Below the pieces are notes generated by a model. It ran no database searches. It was not told the DNA's origin and saw nothing but the letters and a program-made list of their open reading frames with translations. DNA of 45,250 nucleotides. It comes from CAURMH01 sp963525745 (lineage in GTDB: Bacteria > Pseudomonadota > Gammaproteobacteria > Enterobacterales > Pasteurellaceae). A program made the translations under genes and the position numbers. This document shows, in pieces, positions 41,172-45,250 of the stretch. The first letter of the stretch is position 1. Each line of letters begins with the position of its first letter. The DNA is taken from positions 1 to 45,250 of the forward strand of contig CAURMH010000005.1 of the NCBI GenBank assembly GCA_963525745.1, in the 5' to 3' direction.

Positions 41172-42230
41172 TTATTTTGCCCGAAAAGTTAAATTGATGG
41201 CTTCTAACAGTTTTGATATATGAGCGGATAATTCAGGATTATATTTTAAACATTGTTTTGGAGAATCTATTCTTGCCGATTCGTGTTGCTTAAATCTTTC
41301 AATCGATTTGCGTATGGCAATATTTAATGAATATGGATCTAAGCGATTGAATGTGAAACCGAAATTATTTTTTAATACTTCTAAGCAGCCGATATTTTCA
41401 GCAAAAATAAGCGGGGTTCCTGATAAGATGGATTCAATACCGGTTAATCCGAACGGCTCATAGTTTGAGGCCATAATTGTAAAATCGGCGGCGTGATAAA
41501 GCGCTTCCATATTTTTACAATATCCTAAGGAGGTAATATTTTTTTCTTCTTTAATCGGTGTCCCCGCTATAACAAGGCGAATGGGAAGGTCAGATAAAGA
41601 AAAATATTGTTTCAATATATCAAATCCTTTCCTTGAATGCCCTGTAGAGGGAAAAAGATAAATAATTTCATTTTCTTTGAAACCGAATTTTTTTCGTAAT
41701 AATTGTCTATTTCCCCATGTGATAGTGTTAAAGCGCTGAATATTCACAGGTGGATAGATGGTGGTGATTTTTTCAGGGTTAATCTCATATAAGCTAATCA
41801 GTTCATTTTTCATCATTTCCGAATGAGCAATAACTAATTTTGCTTGTTTAAGACAACTAACTTCATTTTTTATTTTAATTGAATCCATTAGACTTGCAGG
41901 TTTATTTAATGCCTTTAAATAGCCTTTATGATTTCCCCCGCAAATGATTATATTAGATGCCGTATAAGTTGTCGTTATCGTAATTTCAGTATTTTGCTTA
42001 TTTTTATTACTAATATAAGAAAGAAAATTATTTCTAAATAGTTTGGGTATGTACTTTAAATTAATATGTATCGGGTGAATGAATTGATATTCAGGTAAAT
42101 TCGTGTCAAATTTACTAGCATATATATTAGGTTTCATTCCAATTTCATAGAAACCGCGAATGAGATCCATTTGGTATCGCTCCATCCCACCGCCATATTG
42201 AAAACTACGACAAACTAGTGATAGTTCCAT
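41172..42230 (-). CDS. Family 4 glycosyltransferase
   Basis: A 352-residue GT-B fold protein that likely transfers a sugar from a nucleotide donor onto a lipooligosaccharide or other surface glycan. Seen: the N-terminal SLVCRSFQYGGGMERYQMDLIRG (acceptor side), VIAHSEMMKNELIS, IYPPVN, the donor-site segment FPSTGHSRKGFDIL and the E-x7-E signature in YEPFGLTGIES. Acceptor and sugar cannot be read from sequence. It lies 14 bases after the GT25 gene on the same strand. Both genes are visibly richer in A and T than the flanking genes and carry no uptake word, which suggests acquisition. Confidence 0.88.
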   Translation of the reverse strand: MELSLVCRSFQYGGGMERYQMDLIRGFYEIGMKPNIYASKFDTNLPEYQFIHPIHINLKYIPKLFRNNFLSYISNKNKQNTEITITTTYTASNIIICGGNHKGYLKALNKPASLMDSIKIKNEVSCLKQAKLVIAHSEMMKNELISLYEINPEKITTIYPPVNIQRFNTITWGNRQLLRKKFGFKENEIIYLFPSTGHSRKGFDILKQYFSLSDLPIRLVIAGTPIKEEKNITSLGYCKNMEALYHAADFTIMASNYEPFGLTGIESILSGTPLIFAENIGCLEVLKNNFGFTFNRLDPYSLNIAIRKSIERFKQHESARIDSPKQCLKYNPELSAHISKLLEAINLTFRAK

Positions 42231-42244
42231 TTTTTTAACTTGCC

Positions 42245-43051
42245 TTATTTAAATATAATAATATGGCGATCTTTATAGTATTTTCGCCATAATTTTTTAG
42301 GTTTATTTATGATTGATTTTAATAATTGTATTAATGTTCGTCTCTTTTTCTTTTTATTATTGTGTAATATTTGACGACTTTCTTCGAGTTGGCTGGATAG
42401 TTTGCTGCTTTCTTTATAAATTAACCTTTCTTGAATACATAATGCAGGAGATAATTGATAAGAGAAAATATTTTCTTTATTTAAAAATGTATTAAACATC
42501 AATAAATCAATAGCAAGAAGTTTTTCAGTAGGTAATTGGGTAATTAAATTACATAATGATTTCGCGGCCTCTTTTGAAAGGACGTAGGCACCGGCTCCGC
42601 AATTCTCAACAATTAATTTCAAAATTTGGCGTTCATGAAAAGGTGGGATATTTACATTACGACATTTAGAATAATTAAGAAATGTTTCAAATCTTAAAAT
42701 AAATTTATCGCGCTGACTAAATCTTTCTTCCAGCCAATTATCTTTGCTGAGAAATGAATAAGCATTCTCACCAAGTAAAATATCATCTTCAAAAATATAA
42801 ATATAAGGTAAGTTATCATGAATACATTTTTGCCAAAGCATAAAATGGCTCATAAAACAGGCTTTTTCCACTTCAGAAAGGGAAGTGTGGGCGAGATTCG
42901 GCAAATATTGATCAATTACTTGAGATAGTACTTCAGATGGATAAAAAGCATTAAAAAATTCAAAAGAAATATTTTGGTGGTTAAATTCAGTTTTAATATG
43001 TTTCCGACGTTGCTCGGCAGTTGCTAAACTGATGACGTAATTGGTATGCAT
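42245..43051 (-). CDS. Family 25 glycosyltransferase (LOS biosynthesis type)
   Basis: A 268-residue protein of the GT25 family, which contains Haemophilus and Neisseria galactosyl- and glucosyltransferases of lipooligosaccharide. Seen: the start TNYVISLATAEQRRKHI, the acidic motif IFEDDILLG that binds the metal and nucleotide sugar, ACFMSHFMLWQKC, and GAGAYVLSKEAAKSL. The C-terminal tail is strongly basic (K-K-K-K-R-R), suggesting membrane contact. It is very AT-rich: 42301-42360 has only 10 G or C in 60 bases. The sugar is not predictable. Confidence 0.88.
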   Translation of the reverse strand: MHTNYVISLATAEQRRKHIKTEFNHQNISFEFFNAFYPSEVLSQVIDQYLPNLAHTSLSEVEKACFMSHFMLWQKCIHDNLPYIYIFEDDILLGENAYSFLSKDNWLEERFSQRDKFILRFETFLNYSKCRNVNIPPFHERQILKLIVENCGAGAYVLSKEAAKSLCNLITQLPTEKLLAIDLLMFNTFLNKENIFSYQLSPALCIQERLIYKESSKLSSQLEESRQILHNNKKKKRRTLIQLLKSIINKPKKLWRKYYKDRHIIIFK

Positions 43052-43103
43052 AGTAAAATATGAGAAAATTTTTAGGCCATTTTACCTTCAATTGCAATAA
43101 AAA

Positions 43104-43128
43104 GAAAACCCTGCCGAAGCAGGGTTTA
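43104..43128 (-). terminator. Terminator of rpmE
   Basis: AAACCCTGC (43106-43114), loop CGAA, GCAGGGTTT (43119-43127). On the minus strand the hairpin begins 13 bases after the rpmE stop and is followed by TCTTTTT. Any read-through would enter the GT25 gene. Confidence 0.87.
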
Positions 43129-43139
43129 CAACAATTAGG

Positions 43140-43352
43140 TTATTTTGAACCTGGAATTTTGAAACGGCTGTTAAAGCGCTCAACGCGTCCCCCGGTATCA
43201 ACTACACGTTGTTTACCGGTATAAAAAGGGTGGCATTTACCGCATACATCAAGATTGATGTCTTTGCCTAATGTAGAGCGGGTTTTGATTACGTTACCGC
43301 AAGAACAAGTTGCTGTAATTTCTTTATATTCAGGATGAATACCTTGTTTCAT
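43140..43352 (-). CDS. rpmE: 50S ribosomal protein L31 (zinc-binding type)
   Basis: A 70-residue ribosomal protein of the zinc-containing kind, with Cys16, Cys18, Cys37 and Cys40 (T-C-S-C-G and D-V-C-G-K-C). In many bacteria this form is replaced by a cysteine-free paralogue when zinc is scarce; no paralogue is in this window. I start at ATG 43352 (MKQGIHPEY) after GAGG; the longer open frame to 43451 is leader sequence. A candidate promoter and structured leader lie upstream. Confidence 0.97.
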   Translation of the reverse strand: MKQGIHPEYKEITATCSCGNVIKTRSTLGKDINLDVCGKCHPFYTGKQRVVDTGGRVERFNSRFKIPGSK

Positions 43353-43471
43353 AGAAAACCTCAGATTTGAAGCCATGCCGCTATCAAGCCAATCGCCGAA
43401 GCAATCCCTGACACCGCATGAGATTAATATTACGCCATTACAAAATGGCACGCTTGTGTCTAAGGTCGCAA

Positions 43472-43500
43472 ATTCTACAGAAAAAAATAGTACAATTCAA
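43472..43500 (-). promoter_or_regulatory. Candidate promoter of rpmE
   Basis: On the minus strand: TTGAAT (43500-43495), a 17-base spacer, TAGAAT (43477-43472). The predicted start near 43465 gives a leader of about 113 bases. Confidence 0.55.
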
Positions 43501-43716
43501 GCGGCTCCATGCAATGGCAGATTTCTCTTTTTTATGATCAGAAATATTCATTTAATTGTCTTAGAATAGCTGGGATAGTGCTTGATTTGAAAAATTCTCA
43601 ATTCCGTTTATTTCCTAATGAGGGATTGCTTGATAGATGAGTAAGCATAAACGATGGAAGTAATAAGCGGCTATATTTGTGTTTAGTCGTTATCGAGTGC
43701 AGACTCAAACTTAATA

Positions 43717-43777
43717 AAAATCGACCGCACTTGAGCTGTCCTATTAAGGACGAGAACTTGAAGTGCGGTCATTTTTT
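43717..43777 (-). terminator. Inverted uptake-word terminator after pntB
   Basis: ACCGCACTT (43724-43732) and AAGTGCGGT (43761-43769) are inverted, extended by CG/TC-flanked A/T bases on both sides. On the minus strand the hairpin starts about 26 bases after the pntB stop and is followed by CGATTTTTATT. A second small hairpin GTCCT/AGGAC lies in the loop. Confidence 0.7.
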
Positions 43778-43802
43778 ATGGTTTTGGGGAACACAATCCT
43801 CG

Positions 43803-45230
43803 TTAATTTAATGCCTTGAGAATATCCTCTACCCGTTCTTTCGCATCACCAAAAAGCATTTGCGTGTTTTCTTTGAAGAATAACGGATTTTGTACGCCGG
43901 CATAGCCCACTGCCATCGAACGCTTGAAGACGATTACATTTTGAGCTTTCCAGACTTCCAATACCGGCATGCCGGCGATTGGGCTGTTCGGATCTTCCAT
44001 CGCCGCCGGGTTTACCGTGTCGTTGGCGCCAATAACCAATACCACATCGGTATCGGCGAAATCGTCATTGATTTCATCCATTTCAAGCACCACGTCGTAA
44101 GGCACTTTCGCTTCCGCTAACAGTACGTTCATATGACCCGGTAAACGGCCGGCAACCGGATGAATACCGAAACGTACATTCACGCCGCGTTCGCGCAGTT
44201 TCGCGGTTAGATCGGCAACCGGATATTGCGCTTGTGCGACCGCCATACCGTATCCCGGCGTGATAATGACAGAATTGGCATTTTTCAACAATTCCGCTAC
44301 CTCTTCTGCCGTAGTTTCGCGATGCTCGCCTTGTTCTTCATCGGAAGATACTTGAACATCGTTACCAAAACCACCGGCGATGACGCTGATAAATGAACGG
44401 TTCATGGCTTTACACATAATGTAAGAAAGAATCGCACCGGAAGAACCTACCAGCGCACCGGTCACGATAAGCAAGTCGTTGTTCAACATAAAACCCGCCG
44501 CGGCCGCTGCCCAACCGGAATAGGAGTTAAGCATTGACACCACCACCGGCATATCCGCACCGCCGATAGACGCCACTAAATGCCAGCCGAATGCAAGGGC
44601 AATCGCCGTCATTAGTAATACCGGGAAAATATTATCCGGATTGTTTAAGAACGCCACCATCAATAAAGCAGAAATCACTAATGCCGCTAAATTGAGTTTA
44701 TGACGATGTGGCAACATGAGCGCTTTTGAATTGATTTTGCCACTAAGTTTACCGAACGCGACTACGGAACCGGTAAAGGTGACCGCACCGATAAAGATAC
44801 CGAGGAACACTTCGACATTGTGGATGTTGCTCAACACCGCTTGTTCGGCGACAAACGCCGCTTGCGCCACCGTATCCAACCCTTCCGGCAGCACCGCATT
44901 GTGATGTAAACCGTAGCTGTTAAAACCTACCAGCACCGCAGCCAAACCCACGAAACTGTGAAGAATCGCCACTAGTTCCGGCATTTCGGTCATTTCAACT
45001 TTTAATGCGCGTTGTACGCCGATTGCCCCACCGATAATCATTGCGATGATGATCCAGAATGTGCCTTCTGAATGCGGCCCGAAAATGGTGGCGATAAGGG
45101 CGATTGTCATCCCGACAATCCCGAACCAGCAACCCGCTTTGGCGGTTTCATGTTTAGAAAGACCGGCCAAACTCATGATGAAAAGTAATGCTGCCAAAAT
45201 ATACGCAGCCTGTACTAAACCTTCAGACAT
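43803..45230 (-). CDS. pntB: NAD(P) transhydrogenase subunit beta
   Basis: Membrane subunit of the proton-translocating transhydrogenase that makes NADPH from NADH. The 475-residue protein has about eight to nine membrane helices in the first 260 residues. The NADP-binding domain III then has SVIITPGYGMAVAQAQYPVADL, RFGIHPVAGRLPGHMNVLLAEA, DVVLVIGANDTVNPAA, MPVLEVWKA and VIVFKRSMAVGYAGV. A strong AAGGAG stands before the ATG. pntA should lie immediately upstream, beyond the window edge. Confidence 0.97.
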   Translation of the reverse strand: MSEGLVQAAYILAALLFIMSLAGLSKHETAKAGCWFGIVGMTIALIATIFGPHSEGTFWIIIAMIIGGAIGVQRALKVEMTEMPELVAILHSFVGLAAVLVGFNSYGLHHNAVLPEGLDTVAQAAFVAEQAVLSNIHNVEVFLGIFIGAVTFTGSVVAFGKLSGKINSKALMLPHRHKLNLAALVISALLMVAFLNNPDNIFPVLLMTAIALAFGWHLVASIGGADMPVVVSMLNSYSGWAAAAAGFMLNNDLLIVTGALVGSSGAILSYIMCKAMNRSFISVIAGGFGNDVQVSSDEEQGEHRETTAEEVAELLKNANSVIITPGYGMAVAQAQYPVADLTAKLRERGVNVRFGIHPVAGRLPGHMNVLLAEAKVPYDVVLEMDEINDDFADTDVVLVIGANDTVNPAAMEDPNSPIAGMPVLEVWKAQNVIVFKRSMAVGYAGVQNPLFFKENTQMLFGDAKERVEDILKALN

Positions 45231-45250
45231 TGTGCGCTCCTTAACCTTTT

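Larger units (their letters stand above)
1220..43769. repeat. Dispersed DNA uptake signal sequences (AAGTGCGGT)
   Basis: Exact copies found by eye. Plus orientation, first base: 2107, 4512, 6065, 6488, 7507, 11260, 12360, 13332, 16075, 16662, 27707, 28671, 34662, 36007, 37347, 39725, 43761. Minus orientation (ACCGCACTT), first base: 1220, 2137, 2859, 4588, 5676, 8103, 10249, 11827, 13376, 15204, 20402, 22318, 24658, 25733, 31658, 33283, 33395, 39812, 40467, 43724. That is 37 in 45 kb, far above chance for a nine-base word. This is the Haemophilus-type uptake word recognised when Pasteurellaceae take up DNA. Some copies may have been missed. Confidence 0.95.
43353..43802. other. rpmE leader and pntB-rpmE intergenic region
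   Basis: About 450 bases with no convincing gene. Nearest rpmE is a leader of about 110 bases with two hairpins on the minus strand: 43391-43406 (stem around a TTCG loop) and GCCATT/AATGGC at 43434-43449. Its promoter candidate is at 43472-43500. From 43560 to 43700 I see nothing but AT-rich sequence. At 43717-43777 there is an inverted uptake-word pair that probably ends pntB transcription. A 64-codon plus-strand frame at 43375-43569 overlaps the leader, has no ribosome site and resembles nothing I know. Confidence 0.55.

Noticed and set aside
42313..42360. T-rich tract in the GT25 gene as a phase-variation repeat
   Set aside because: The tract is irregular (mixed CTTTTT and ATTATT units), with no run of tetranucleotide or long homopolymer repeats.
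43375..43569. 64-codon plus-strand reading frame opposite the rpmE leader
   Set aside because: It has no ribosome site or recognisable motif and it overlaps the predicted rpmE leader and promoter.

Overview
This window is a stretch of chromosome from a member of the Pasteurellaceae. The strongest evidence is the nine-base DNA uptake signal AAGTGCGGT (reverse complement ACCGCACTT), the Haemophilus-type uptake word, which I count at least 37 times in 45 kb. The protein set and local gene orders (dprA-yaaA-lipoprotein-pfkA; recF/dnaN/dnaA divergent from rpmH-rnpA-yidD-yidC; rlmN-pilW-rodZ-ispG-hisS-yfgM) also fit Haemophilus, Pasteurella, Aggregatibacter or Basfia/[Mannheimia] succiniciproducens. 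I cannot fix the species; a Basfia-like organism is a guess.

Layout. 1-450: 3' end of a ribosomal RNA operon with two tandem 5S genes, then tRNA-Asp and tRNA-Trp. 450-904: no intact gene, a possible remnant, and the dprA control region. 905-4499: dprA, yaaA, a small lipoprotein gene and pfkA. 4578-4960: the decayed 3' end of an ornithine carbamoyltransferase gene. 5024-7881 (minus): yagU, talB and a VirK/YbjX-family gene. 7977-13288 (plus): engB, comM, hldD, waaF and hslO. 13396-14374 (minus): an amidohydrolase pseudogene with several frameshifts. 14597-16576 (minus): yejM and yejL. 16704-21295 (plus): yejK, bamE, cpxR-cpxA and aqpZ. 21408-24974 (minus): the dnaA-dnaN-recF operon. 25293-34640 (plus): rpmH-rnpA-yidD-yidC, mnmE, mntP, ppiD, hinT, a YcfL-like lipoprotein, nagZ and rlmC. 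34788-41156 (plus): rlmN, pilW, rodZ, ispG, hisS, yfgM and a small membrane methyltransferase. 41172-43051 (minus): two AT-rich glycosyltransferase genes that look acquired. 43140-43352 (minus): rpmE. 43803-45230 (minus): pntB, with pntA expected just outside.

Themes. Natural transformation is prominent: dprA and comM (handling of incoming DNA) and pilW (type IV pilus assembly) are all here. The promoters of dprA, comM and rlmN-pilW each carry a 16-bp CRP or CRP-S-like palindrome with a shared core, GATCnTTATC, centred about 60 bp before the predicted transcription start. Envelope biology is the second theme: heptose addition to LPS, YejM, BamE, the Cpx system, PpiD, YidC/YidD and YfgM. The rest is replication initiation, translation and tRNA/rRNA modification.

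I found no CRISPR array, insertion sequence, prophage or defence system, and no clearly new multigene system. The most useful leads are the three competence-type promoters, a perfect 10+4+10 palindrome upstream of yagU, a CpxR-like direct repeat upstream of aqpZ, the two gene wrecks, the doubled 5S gene, a candidate structured leader on rpmE, and a run of eight G inside ppiD.
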